Source: Voacanga thouarsii (Eukaryota > Streptophyta > Magnoliopsida > Gentianales > Apocynaceae). From it: a DNA stretch of 64,000 bases. Positions within the stretch are counted from its first letter, which is position 1. Each line of letters starts with the position of its first letter. Below are positions 24,951 to 37,300 of the stretch, in pieces. The notes beneath the pieces were generated by a model. That model saw nothing but the letters and a program-made list of their open reading frames with translations, did not search any database and was not told the DNA's origin. The stretch spans positions 2,392,001 to 2,456,000 of the forward strand of contig JANUWF010003367.1 of the NCBI GenBank assembly GCA_026120185.1. Direction: 5' to 3'. The position numbers and the translations under genes are program-made.

Positions 24951-27900
24951 ATGTCGGAGACTTCAGGGTCTCGAGTTACCATAACCCTCGGACGGAATGG
25001 TCAGGTAAGCCAGTTAATCGCTTTTCTGTTCTTCATTTTTGAGGAAACAATGAATGGAAATGCAGATTTTATGTTGCATGTCGTTTACTTCTGGGGCTTT
25101 TTTGGTTCTGGTAGTTGGATAATTGATACTTAATCCAATAATGGGGTCTTGTTATGATTGTTTCCTATATGCATTTGATTGAATGTGCTTACTTGTTAAC
25201 TTTTCAAGCTTTAATATTTTCTTTTCCTGTTTTGCTTTGGTGTCGAGTTCAGAATGCATATAGTTTGATTATGTTACGGGAAATTGTTTCGACATAGTGA
25301 GTGTCAGTTTGGGCTTTGGTTAAGAAGGGGTGAGTATGTAATGGTGCCGTTTGATATGAAAAACTTTGTTTTAGTATGTATCTTTGCTGGGTGCTTAACT
25401 GATAAAATAACATTTTCAGGTGGTGAAGAGGGCTGGACATGGAGTAGATGATGGTTTCTTTCCCAATTCGCATCCATTGGCTGGGAGTAAGCGGTCCATT
25501 AGGGATAGGCTAGGGAGCAATTTTGATTCAACTGCACAGTCTAATAGTAAACGGTGCCCACCTCATTTTCTTTTGTTTAATTTACTATTCTTGTTTTTGC
25601 ATCTGATTGAAGATAATAGATTTCATGATAGATAGGAAAAGATAAGAAAATGTAATGCTTTAAATGTTTTCTTGCACATTTTTTACTGTAATGTTTGTCC
25701 ATGAGCATAGTGCACTGAGTTTATTTGGAGTTTTGCTGTAAGGAAATTAGATAACTGCAATTATGAATTCTAGAGCCGGAATTTATTGGTCAAATGTTTT
25801 ATTCTTGCAGTCAGCGACATGATGGTAGTAGGTTCAGTCTAAATGCCTCCAATGCGACGGATGGTATATACTTTGTATTTCAAGTTTTAAGGATTTTTGG
25901 CATTACAGTTATCAAATTGTGAACAAACTTAAGATTCTGTTGCCTCTGTGTTTGATGAAGATGTATCACTAGGTAAAGATGACCTTCGACTTAAACTCAG
26001 GCGTAAAAATATTCTCAATAGGAATCAAAGTAATAGCTGGCAGAATGATGTGGACCTTCGCAACATGCTGTCACGGCCAGCTCATTCATCTACAATGAGC
26101 CTAGGTACACAGCAGCGCTTGCCTGAACTTGAGGATACTAGACGGAAATTTTCAGCATTGAGGGACAGTAGAGAGCAGATGCCAGAGCCAAGGACTGCTA
26201 GGCAGCTTCTGAACGAACCCAGGAATGGTAGACGGTACCCGCCTGAACAAATCGATGACAGACATCTTATGCAACCAAAGGAAGGCAGACATCTGATGCC
26301 TGAATCAAATGGTTCAAGCATCTTTGGACAAATTCCATCCTCAAGAAGAACTGATGCTTTGCACCACATAGACTCATTAAGAAATTCTTATTCTCCTTGG
26401 ACTTTGGATAGCTTAAGGAGAAGATCACCAGGTACTTCAAGGGGTCTCTCTTCACCTAGGAGGCATGAAGAACGGGAGAGAAGACCTCTACTCAGGGCAT
26501 ACGATGAATCCAGGGCAACTTCATACAAAAACAAAGATGCTTTTGACCATTCACGCCCCATGAACTCTGCATCTTATGGTGCCCAACCTGCACAAACTGG
26601 TGAGCCTGCAAAAAGTATGGTACCCGTGTATGCTCCACAGCCTCCTTCCGTTGGTCTTGTGCAGAAAAGTTCAAATAAAGTAAGCCACTTAATATTTTTC
26701 ATTTTTGCCCCTATTTGCTAATTGGGATAGTGAAGCTCTTTGGTACTTGGCGCATCATTTTTAAATATCTCCAATTTTCTAGCTTATGGAAGTTTAGGCT
26801 ATTCAAAGTTACCTTTCTGAAAAAGAAAAATATATTCAACTGATATCCTAGGTGATAAAACTGTGTATAGTTTTCTTATGAGAAATATGTGCGCAATAGA
26901 GAGGCAGGGCCAAAATTGAACTTTTTTGTCCTTTTCAGCAATGCCCAAACATTTGTTGTGGGCTGTTAAGGGTTGCTTCTTGTTGGAAAGGATGTTTTAA
27001 CTTGTAACAGACTGTTTTCAGTTCAAATATGTGAAAAGAAAATAGGATACAGTCTTTTCCAGATGGTCATTGATTCACCCAACTTCTTTGTAATAAATCT
27101 ACATGTTCTTTTTCTTTTTCTCTGTCCTATGATTTTTGAAATACATTTGAGGGGACTTGTTCTCAACATTTGATTTTATAAACTTGGTCAATTATTAAAA
27201 AGTGTATTGGTTATGAAATTTTTTTAGAAATAATCAGCTAAATCGAAACAAGGTCAAATTCTGAAGGGATCTGTATGTCACAAGATTTTTATGTTACAGA
27301 CTACATTGACGCTTTTAGTAATTTAAATTTGATTTGCTGATTGATGTCTACATTTTCTTTTGATTCCTAATCAGGAATATCCTATTGAGTTAATATAATA
27401 TACAGAACAGGTAAGTAGGTTTATGTGTTTGGTATGGGCTTGACATGTTTTTATTATTCAAAAGCTTTTTACCACTGAATGATAATTTATTTTGGCATAT
27501 CCAAGTATCCAACACTAGTAAAAATAAATAGAAGGCCCAAAATGATCTTTTTCTCTCACCATGGAAAGCAAGAGAAAAAACTTTTCCCATGAAATGATTT
27601 TTTATGGGCATGTTTGAACTTCATTTCTGTTTCTCAATATCATATTTTTATTCCTCTGCAGGTTGATGATCATCCTTCTGTTGATAGTTTCTTGCATTCG
27701 CTAGGGCTGGATAAATATGCCATTAATTTCAAGGCTGAGGAGGTATTCTTGCTTTATATTTAGATTGCAGTTGAAAGGTTTATTCATGTTCCATTAGTTG
27801 CATCCGTTTTCCACAATATTAATGAACCATGGACCGTATGTAGTGAGGCCGAGTTTTCACGGTCTATTTACTCAGAATATTGAACAATGGTGCCCTAAAG

Positions 27901-29259
27901 ATTTCTTATTAAGCCAATTTAGAAATTTTTGACAACTAAATACAAACTCCAAAGTACGGCATTTGTCTTCAGAGATAGAAACTGAAAATTTTCTAAAACA
28001 TCTTTGGGTCTGCTGTTAGACAAATAGTTGTACAAAGAATGTGTCTAATTTGTTTAAGTTACCAATTAACCCATGTATTCCATATATAATCATATTGTCT
28101 GTATATCCAGTGCAGTACAACTGGGTTATTTTTATAGATGTGCATGAAAAGCTAAATCTTTAGTTTAGCCTGTCAGATCACTTTGATGCCAAAATTGTCC
28201 ATGTTTGGCTATCAAAAGAAGTGTAAGAGTAAGAGGCAATAGAGGAATGTCAACTTGACGAAATCTGTGGTAATTTAAGTCTGGCATATATCCTTTCATG
28301 ATCTATTTGTGATTTACTCAGCTTCAATTGTATCTTACCCACTTAACTATAGTAGTTTGTTCTGATATGATTCTCTCACATGTTGCTGTAACCCCCCAAA
28401 AAACAAAAAGGGCAATGAGTCATGTCATCTTATTCTTGACCTTTTTCACTGATTGATTGCTTTTCAGGTGGATATGTATTCCCTGAAACAAATGGGCGAC
28501 AACGACCTCAAAGAGTTGGGAATACCTATGGTAATATCCGGGCTTAGAATGTTTCTCCTGTGTTTTGATGTAATGTGATTCTTTTGGTCTGATTATGTTC
28601 TGTGCTTTGCTTTTTTTGGACTCATATGGGAATATTTCACATCTGGTATGTTTACATTGCATCAAGTTTCGTTATTACTCTAAAACAAATTCAAGCATGT
28701 GAGTCTGTGACCTCAAAATTGTGTAGCGATTGTTGTTACTGAATAACAATTGCAAGCTAACAAAGTATGATGGGGTCTGAATACAAGGCTGGTTCTACCT
28801 TTTCACTAACGAGGATACCTCAAAAGTAAAGAACATCAGAACCATGCTTCCAATTGAAATTCTTGAAGGACTTATTTAGAACAGATTTAGGGTGATGTCT
28901 TGATGGCATTTCAGGTTTCTTATATTCTCTTCCTGATATGATGGAACAATGTTCAATCTTAACTAGTAATAGATGGTAGTAAATCTTTAGACTAAACAAT
29001 AGAGATGATCAGCAGATCTTGCTGTCCTCTTCCCCTCCCCTCCCCCTCCCCTTCATTTAGGGGGAAAAAAGGTTTTTCGATGCATCATGCCTCTTTGGCT
29101 ACCTTTGAATATTTGTAACGTCTCTCCTCCTTTAGTTGTTTACTTTTTGGTCATTCTACTTCATGTTCAATTGAGTTTTCTTATTAGAACTTTTCATTCC
29201 AGGGACCTAGAAAAAAGATTCTGCTCACTCTCCTGTCTCGTCCGAAGCGGCAATTATGA
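24951..29259 (+). CDS. SAM (sterile alpha motif) domain protein, seven exons
   Basis: Exons 24951-25004, 25420-25553, 25811-25863, 25961-26679, 27662-27742, 28468-28530 and 29203-29259. All junctions are GT-AG and join in frame, giving 386 residues. The start MSETSGSRVTITLGRNGQ matches my recollection of a conserved N-terminus of plant SAM proteins. The middle (exon 4) is basic, disordered and rich in R, S and P, with five 9-10-residue repeats at 26170-26313. The C-terminus (about residues 324-382) is one SAM domain split over three exons, including FLHSLGLDKYAINF, MGDNDLKELGI and GPRKKILLTLL, and ends soon after. SAM domains mediate protein-protein or RNA contacts; the partner is unknown. 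No catalytic domain is present, and a nuclear or cytoplasmic location is likely because there is no signal peptide or membrane segment. The exon model is by eye. Confidence 0.9.
26170..26313 (+). repeat. Five 9-10-residue repeats coded in the SAM gene
   Basis: Units REQMPEPRTA, RQLLNEPRNG, RRYPPEQIDD, RHLMQPKEG and RHLMPESNG follow one another without gaps (48 codons). Consensus about R-H-L-M-P-E-P-x-x-G. It lies within exon 4 in the disordered centre of the protein. Confidence 0.75.
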
Positions 29260-32200
29260 GTGTTGTACTTGAATGGGCTTTTTGTATATGGATCTTGGGA
29301 TAAGGAAGAGAGAAACCAAATGGTAGAGAAAATGTTCAACTATGGTTCAGAACAAGTCAAAAAACACCTTGTATTTCCTTCTGGTTTCAATTTGGAAGGT
29401 TGTGCTTGATTTTGGTTGTCACATCCTAAAGTTCTCAAAAGCTATTACTTGATTGTGTTGATACCTTGCAGCAAATTTTGCGTAAGAAATGAACAGTGTT
29501 TCTTCTACGCTTCCATTTGCAAACTATACCCATGAGTTGAAGTATGCACATCTAGAAATCTGTATACCGCTAGGTTTTGAATTGCGATGGTGCAGCACTC
29601 ATGCTTATTTGAGGTTAATTTATCAGTGATTAGTAATTTGTTTACAACTAAGTATTTGTGGCTTGATCTAAGTTCTTGTCTTATATAAATTGTATCAAGA
29701 TATGGTATATTAGTTGCAAGAAACACAGGGTATGTGCGCAGAATATGTTTGCTGTCTGAACTTGAAAAGAAGATAAGGTTTGGTAGATAAGATGCCCGAC
29801 TCTTGAATCATTTGTACTCTTGTTGGGAAAAACAGTTCTCAGGAGATCATGGAGCGATGCACCAGATTCACAGAACAAGTAGGAATTTAAAAATCAAAAT
29901 CTCAACCAAACTCCTTATTTTGAAGTAAAGGTTCCCCTCTTTGTCAGTAAACCTAAATCAAAACATCACTTTGGTACTAGAATTTTAGGCTTACCCGTCA
30001 ACCAGTTATATTTATTGTCTTCATAACCATGAACTTCCTTATACCATTGGCTGCAGTTGAGGATCATGACGTGGTTAGTAATCTTCATTTATAAACTAAG
30101 TCCTTGACGCGTACTTCTACAGTTGTATGTTACATTCATATTAAAGCTTTAATCTAAGTGGTCATATTTGTTAACCGACAGATACATTTGTATTCTTGTG
30201 GTGAAGTTCAAGGTTTGTTTTGAGTCATTTTCCTTGGAACTGTTTTGCTTAGGTTGTAGTTGGACGGGTGCCTTTCGTCTTTGAAGTGTGAGATTAGTTT
30301 TGAATATGCAAAGTTAGATAGCAATCAATGAAAACTTAAGTTTGAAATATTGCCTGAAACACGTGCCCTTTTCAGTCCTACTTATGTATCTGCCTTCAAT
30401 TTTAAACTATCAAAATGACTTAGTACGGTTCATTTATCTGGCTAACCTTGCGTAATTGACTTGGTTTTAAGGTTTTGGATGGTTGTTGGCTTTGACTGTT
30501 TTTCTTTCCCTATAGTAGTAGATCTCTGGCTTTTAACCCATAGCTGAATCTTTAGCTCCTACTTGTTTAGAGACTTTTAGAGACTTTTAGCAAACAGAAA
30601 GGGACTTTTAGGTGCAACCATAAATGGGTTTTTTAGGGACAAAATCAGTTAATTTATACACAAATTTAAAAATTGGTGAAAGCATGTGACAATTCCTAAA
30701 GGTTAGCGCTCAAATTTTAGTTCTAATGGATAATGCTCGTTACAACTTCCTTGTTTATAATAAGATAATAAAAGCAATTTGAATAATTAAGTTGATCAAA
30801 CAATAAGCATGAAAATTGAAAATTTACAAATTCAAATTTTTATAGATTGTAGTTTTTTATCAATTAAAATTACGAAAGAAGAGTTTCATTCAAATTCAAT
30901 CAATAACAATTATAAATTTTTGTTCTCATTAAGAATAAAATCAACATTCAATAAAGGCTAATTTTCTGCCATATTTTGGCTAAGCTCCTCTGGCCATTGA
31001 GGTGCACTAGAGCATGATTCGTAGCCGACTCAAATTTAAATCGAATCACGTGAAATTCAAGTGAACTGATTGTTACCTCTGCATGTTTTGTTCGCCAGAA
31101 CTATGACAAGATACTTTATGAGTGACAAGGGGAAAGGAACATTGTATGCCCGCAGACTGCGCCAGTACTGTACTGGAAGAAAAGGCGTTCGTTTCTTGAT
31201 TTGTCCTTATTAGGCTTAAACCCTTTCCCCTCTTCAAAATTCTTTTCCCGGGCACTTAAAATTACTCATTATCAGCCGTTGCAAAGTGGTCCAAGAAATA
31301 GTGAATATCTTTTGATTGATAAAGGCATCAAGATCCGTACTTAGGCTATGGTTTTCGATGGTTTGAACTTGAACAGAGAATGCGGAAATGCATTTTTAAA
31401 GACTATTGTCTTTATTGGCGACAAATTCTGCGCCAGGCCCGGAACTAAACAAACCCAGGGGTTAACTACTATATATTTATGCCTTCTACAGAGTCACACC
31501 AGGGATTCTTTATTAGTTGATATTTGTTCATTCTCCTTCTCGTGAGTCATCAAGTTTGGCATTCTTTGGAAAAATACCTGTTTTTCTCTTCTTCTTCTTC
31601 TCAAAGTACAATTTATAGTTTTAAAATTTTATAATAAGAATTGTGGAATTCGGTTCATTAAAAAAGAAGTAAATTATACTAGGAGACAGGGAAGGGGGCG
31701 TTGGAAGGGTTGCTGGGTGGTGGGAACCACCGTGGCCCTGCCGTGGGGTTAGATGGAAAGGAAATGGACACAAGAAAAGAAATGAAAGAACGAAACAAAC
31801 CAACCCACCCACCAAGCCACCATTGATCAAATCCTCAGAAGATTGGGTTCCAATTTATTCCACATGTTAAGATAATGAAATATTGGTTGATGACAGCATG
31901 CCTATTTGGAATTCTTCCTCTAAAGCAAGAAAGCAATTGGAATAGAGTAGAAAGCAAAAGAAAGGGATAAAAAAAAGGAGTGGGAATTGATGAGAAATGA
32001 AAGATCCATTGGTGGGAAAAAGTCCACTATAATACAACATCTCTCAAGATCAGACAATGGAATAACAACACAATCTTGCAAAAATTTAGACATGTCTCAA
32101 AAGTTATAAAAGTGGGACCTTAATAGAACCAAGTGTCCAAAATTGATGCCTTGCTTATACATTGGATAATATTAGATGACTACTTGATTCACCTTAAACA

Positions 32201-32861
32201 TATGCTTTTTCTCCTTAAAATATAGGCTTTGCCTGCTCTAAGAAGATTTTCCAAGATCTCATTCAAGACCCTTATTAGTGTATAGGCTTACATCATTGTC
32301 CACTTCTCATATTCCTTTGTTTAGCAACTACTCTCTCTGCAAATTTTTTATTGCATCTATTCAACATGGTCAAGATAATAAAACGTATTTAGGTTTACTT
32401 TCTTCTTATACGTGGGGGTTGGATAATCACAAAAGAACCTTCATCTCATCAACTTGGGATTGGGATCAATTATAAATATACAACTATTCTATTCTTTTAT
32501 AATTATAATAAAATAACTCGATAATAATTGATTAATTACTTTTACGCTAATTACAATTGAAGACTCATATACTGATTTAGTTTTCATCTACAAATAGCAT
32601 CAAGAAATTACTTTTTAAAAATAATATACGCTCTTCTTCACATTAAATTTAACTTAGTTATTATTTTAATCTGTCTAAAAATATTTGACGATTTTTTTAA
32701 AAAAATAATAATACATTATATAAGATAAATTTATGTTTATATCATATTTTACTTTTATTTGCTAAGTATTCCTTAACTTATATGTTTACTACATTTTATT
32801 ATATTATAATATAATTTTAATTTTTAAATAAAATTTCAGTCAAATATAATTAATTTTATTG

Positions 32862-32897
<36 letters not shown>

Positions 32898-33480
32898 TAT
32901 ATTATAGTGTGTGTGTGTGTGTGTGAACATGATTTTAGGGACTGTAGGGGATGGGACTCGGCATCCACAGATCTTTAGAAGTCATTTTAATTTGTTGTTT
33001 TTTTTATTAATGTAAGCTTTGATAGGGAGGAAGAATGCATGATTAATCCACTAACTATAGTTGGTCAAGCAAAGTAATCTTATATAAGAATTTAAGTACA
33101 GTGATAGATTTGTTGCAAAGTTAAGTTCCCTCTTCCTCCCAGGTGACTATATCCCCATCTTTGTTTGACTTTTGTTGGTACCTTTCATATAAAACTAACC
33201 AATTACTCAACTTTAAGCATGGAATATTATTATTTTTTTCCTTTTGAGGGGTCAAGTGGGATTATATTATTGGGTTGGTTTCTTAATCTTTTGAAGTGTT
33301 CTTAGACCATGGTTTTTCTCTTCTTAAATATACACACTGAATCCTCTTTGGTTGGAAAAGTATGGTATATCTAATACATTAATTTTGGTGAAATTTAGTA
33401 ATACTATTGCATGAGACAGCTTCCTTAATCTGACTATTCTTTTTTCCTTTTTTTTTTATTGACCTCTGGTACCATTGTGC
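29260..33480. other. 3' flank of the SAM gene and intergenic DNA
   Basis: Begins with the probable 3' UTR of the SAM gene. A tandem 10-bp duplication AGACTTTTAG lies at 30571-30590, and a compound (AT)n/(GT)n microsatellite at about 32865-32925. A purine-rich and GC-richer patch lies at 31680-31760. No further gene recognised; short frames near 29700 and 31100 on the minus strand show no family. Confidence 0.5.
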
Positions 33481-33490
33481 TGTTCATGAT

Positions 33491-33497
33491 TATAAAA
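33491..33497 (+). promoter_or_regulatory. Probable TATA box of the zinc-finger gene
   Basis: TATAAAA 149 bp upstream of the chosen ATG. Transcription would start near 33525, downstream of the in-frame ATG at 33514, which supports the start at 33640. Confidence 0.5.
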
Positions 33498-33639
33498 CTA
33501 TTCTGGTTTCTACATGAATTGCATAGTCAAAAACCAATTAGATTTGCTATATAAGAAAGAGGCAAACCACTCAAATTGTGCCAATCGATCTCTTCTACAA
33601 AGAAATTATAAACATTTTTCTTTCATCATCTCCACAGAG

Positions 33640-34389
33640 ATGGAAAAAAGTGCCTCTAGTTTTCTTTCTCCCACAGGTAATGGAGATAATGCTCAATATA
33701 CTGCAAAATCTTGCGCTGAGAAGAAGATCAGACTATTCGGATTCGAGCTCGAGCCATGCCAGAATGAGGAAATCGAGCAAAAGGTTTCACTTGAAAACGA
33801 TCATGAGAGTGTAAATTCATCGTCTTCCACGGTTTCATCCGGACGAGAGATCAAGAATCTCCCCAAGGAGAAGAACCCGTCTGCAACAGAATTGCCAGAG
33901 AACAAGAAATTCGAGTGCCAGTATTGCTTTAAAGTGTTCGCAAATTCACAGGCATTGGGAGGTCACCAGAATGCCCACAAGAAAGAAAGGCTGAGGAAGA
34001 AGAGGTTGCAGCTTCAAGCAAGAAGAGCCAGCATCAACTATTACCTTCAGCAACCAATCCAAAATGGCCATGATTCCATCAATTACCATGGCTCTTCTTC
34101 TCCATTATTTATTCATGATTCTTCCTTCTATGCTTCTGATTTTACTCTTTCTGATGAGTCACAATCACAGATTAGCTTCAGCTCTTCTCATGATCAAGAT
34201 GCAAATGTTCATGGGTTCCAAGCCACCAGGTGGTACGCTCACGTACCTTTTCAACAAGACCCTGCATCTTGTAAATTTACCCTCACACACGTAGATCAGA
34301 GATCCAGAGAAAGCAGACCTACTTCAAAACAGAACTGTTACAGATCTGTAAATCTTCAACTAGGTTTAGGTTTGCATTCCACTATATGA
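33640..34389 (+). CDS. C2H2 zinc-finger transcription factor, GIS/ZFP5/ZFP6 type
   Basis: Intronless, 249 residues. One plant-type C2H2 finger with C93, C96, H109 and H113 and the invariant QALGGH (104-109), followed by [12 protein letters not shown], a basic stretch likely used for DNA binding and nuclear import. Near the N-terminus [12 protein letters not shown] (29-39) is the short motif shared by GIS, ZFP5, ZFP6 and ZFP8. The C-terminus carries VNLQLGLGL (237-245), an EAR-like LxLxL repression motif. Family members act in the nucleus downstream of gibberellin and cytokinin in trichome and root-hair initiation; the role here is inferred from family. The frame extends 42 codons upstream to an ATG at 33514, but that part is unlike the family and lies near or before the predicted transcription start, so MEKSASSF was taken as the start. 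Which paralogue it is cannot be decided. Confidence 0.93.
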   Translation: MEKSASSFLSPTGNGDNAQYTAKSCAEKKIRLFGFELEPCQNEEIEQKVSLENDHESVNSSSSTVSSGREIKNLPKEKNPSATELPENKKFECQYCFKVFANSQALGGHQNAHKKERLRKKRLQLQARRASINYYLQQPIQNGHDSINYHGSSSPLFIHDSSFYASDFTLSDESQSQISFSSSHDQDANVHGFQATRWYAHVPFQQDPASCKFTLTHVDQRSRESRPTSKQNCYRSVNLQLGLGLHSTI

Positions 34390-37300
34390 AACTCGTCAAC
34401 AAATATATACAGGCTACATATCCTTACTTCTTGGCAGAAAAAAAGAGCCAAAGATCACACTATAATGTGATTTTCCCCTTCCTTATCCTTGCTGCATGGC
34501 ATCAAGAACTCAACTTTTAGACCATGGCATCACTTATTTTCTCCTTGAGTTGATCAAATTCTGAAGAAATTCCAACGTCAGTACCGTCTAGGTCATCTGA
34601 AATGCATATATTTGACACTTATAATGGAGGAAGAGGATTTGAAGGTCTGATTAGTTTGATAAATTTAAGATGAGCAGGATAGATGAGTTAGCTCGAAAGA
34701 GCTCTAACTTTACTATTGCAATCTGTTACCTGTAGCTATGTATAATTTACACACAATGAGATATATGCAACAGTTCCTTTCCATCAAGAAGATCAGACAA
34801 AATGCCCAGGAATTTTATGTATGCATGTGTGTGCGTGTTGCATGTTGTTGTGCCTTGCATGTCCAAAACAAAGAATATCAAGTATAGATGCATAAAATTG
34901 ATATGCATCATGTCTCCAGATACAGTTCTATAAAGTTTTAATCTTTTGTCTTTTCTTCAATATGAATACTGGAAAAAAAGGGCAAAATATATAAAAGGGA
35001 CAGAAACACAATTCTATCCTTACAGTTTGCTTCCATTGACCAAAAATGAATTAAAAACTCATATTGCCAAGAGCAAATTAATCTCTATGTTTGTAACGTT
35101 AAGACTATTCAGTAACGATAACGAATTGGTTTTCAATGCCTTTTTCATTTCAATCTTAAGAGGTAAAACGCAAAAACAAGAGATGTGATCGTGTTCTAGT
35201 ATATATTCTTTTGGTACAAAGTAATTACTCTGATAGAACATGTATATATTCTACTTTTACAAGGGTAAAATTTGTCATCTCATGCATGGGATTTTATTGG
35301 TAACAAGTAATTAAGAACTCTCTCTTATATGATCTGTATATATTCAACTGTTACAAAGGTAAAGTAAGATTAGATACATATATAATTTTTGTTTTTATTA
35401 TAAAAATAATTAATCGAATTCTTATTTTTATGAAATTTTATTATGAATTAGTTTAAAATATATGTGATCTTTAAAAGTTATTCCTTTGAAACTCACGTAA
35501 GTGTTTCGGCAATCTGATTTGGTTGTCCCGTTTCTTCCCATGCATGATTGGTAATAGTGATTATTATAGTAAAGGCTCATTCTTAAGCAATATTTTTTTA
35601 TTGTTTTAGACTACAAGTGGAAAGTCATTCATTTTCATTCATTTTCATCGCAATCTAATTGCTATTCAAATATACCATTTAGAGAAATGTTAAAGAAATC
35701 AAAAGCTTGTAAGAAAAGTTAATCAACCAAGAAGTAAGATAGTTTATTTTTTCTTTAAAAAGAAGAAGGAAAATAAAAAAAAAAGGAAACCAACTGGTAG
35801 TTGGACTTTGAAACTAATCCCATCACAATAAAGATCGGTCGATACTTTTGTCTTTTATCCCTAAATAAACCATTGGGAAATTTGGTGCTTCAATATATGA
35901 TAGAAGCACTTTGTAAAGGTTCAATGCCTTCTAGAGAGGAATAATTTTTTAATGCATGAATTTTTTGCTTAACCAAACATTTTTATTTAGATTAGTTTAC
36001 ACAAATCATTTTTATTGGAAGCTAGTTACGTGTTGTAGAGCTAACAATAATTAAATTACTTAATTTGTACTTCAGGTCTAAAAGTCAATTCTTGATGTCA
36101 TCCTTCCCCAAGCATTATTTATTTATTTATTTATTTATTTTGAAAGACTTCCCAAGCATTAGAAGAAGAAGAAGGTGATATCACAAGGTTTTTTTTTTTT
36201 TTTAAAAAAAAAACTTAAGGGATAAGAAAGTTATTAAAACTCCCCGATTATAAGATAAAATTATTATGTTATCCTCTTTTAAAAAATTTAAAAAATTAAT
36301 TAATGCTATAATTTAACGAGATGCTACAGTAAATAAATAAGAATATAAATTGAAAAATAATAAATATATTTTGAAAACATTAAAACGACAATATTTAAAA
36401 ATAATTATTTTGTAAAAGTGACAATTTATTTTATGTAATAATAATTTTAAAAAAAATTCCAACCCATGGAAGTTCACAGGGAATAGAATCCTAGAAGCAA
36501 CCTATTCTTGGGGGGGGGAATTGTTAAAGCAAGCATTGCAATTTGCATCCCGCAAAGACAGATCGTCGAGATGCCAAATTAGACATAAATATTATTTTAA
36601 TGGACAATGTTTGTATGCGAAATTAGATGTGAAAATATTTTAATGGCCCAATTATTGAATTGTCAAAAAAGTGTGTACTGTCCCCACCTGGAAATCTGTG
36701 GATAAAGTTGTGGACACAGAAACAATTTTGACTTAGCCCAAAAGAACAAAATTGAATGGGCTTGGTGCCTTCACTGCCCAACTATCCCTAGACAAAGACT
36801 GACGCGCCTGTCCATAAAATGCCACTGTCTCTCTCCACCTGAGAAGCCCAATCTAATAATATTGGGCCTGAAAGGTAAAAGAGGGAAAGGAATGGGTTCT
36901 GTTTTGTTGGATCAGACATCATGTCCATTTTCATCAGAAATGAAAAACAATCATTTCTGAGTGGCTCTGGAAATTTTATGGCCCAGGTCCATTTGCCAAG
37001 TTTACCCCCTATTGTCAAAAATTTAGGCCGTACCCAGAGTCGCAGTCGCAGACAACAATTTAATAAAGATTAATTTATTTAAATATAATAAAAAATTATT
37101 AAAAACGTAAAATTAATGTAGAATTCAAATGGAGTGAAAAAGAAAAAATATAGTGTGTTAAGAGTATATAATAAGTTTTGAAAAATGAAAAAATATTTAA
37201 ATTATATTTTTTAAATTAAAATAATTTTAGATTGGGATAAAAATATTTACCCGCATATACCCTTAATTATAGTTCTAGTCATTGAACATTTTTTGAAAAA

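Noticed and set aside
33514..33639. In-frame upstream ATG extending the zinc-finger protein by 42 residues
   Set aside because: Not family-like and probably before or at the transcription start set by the TATA box at 33491.
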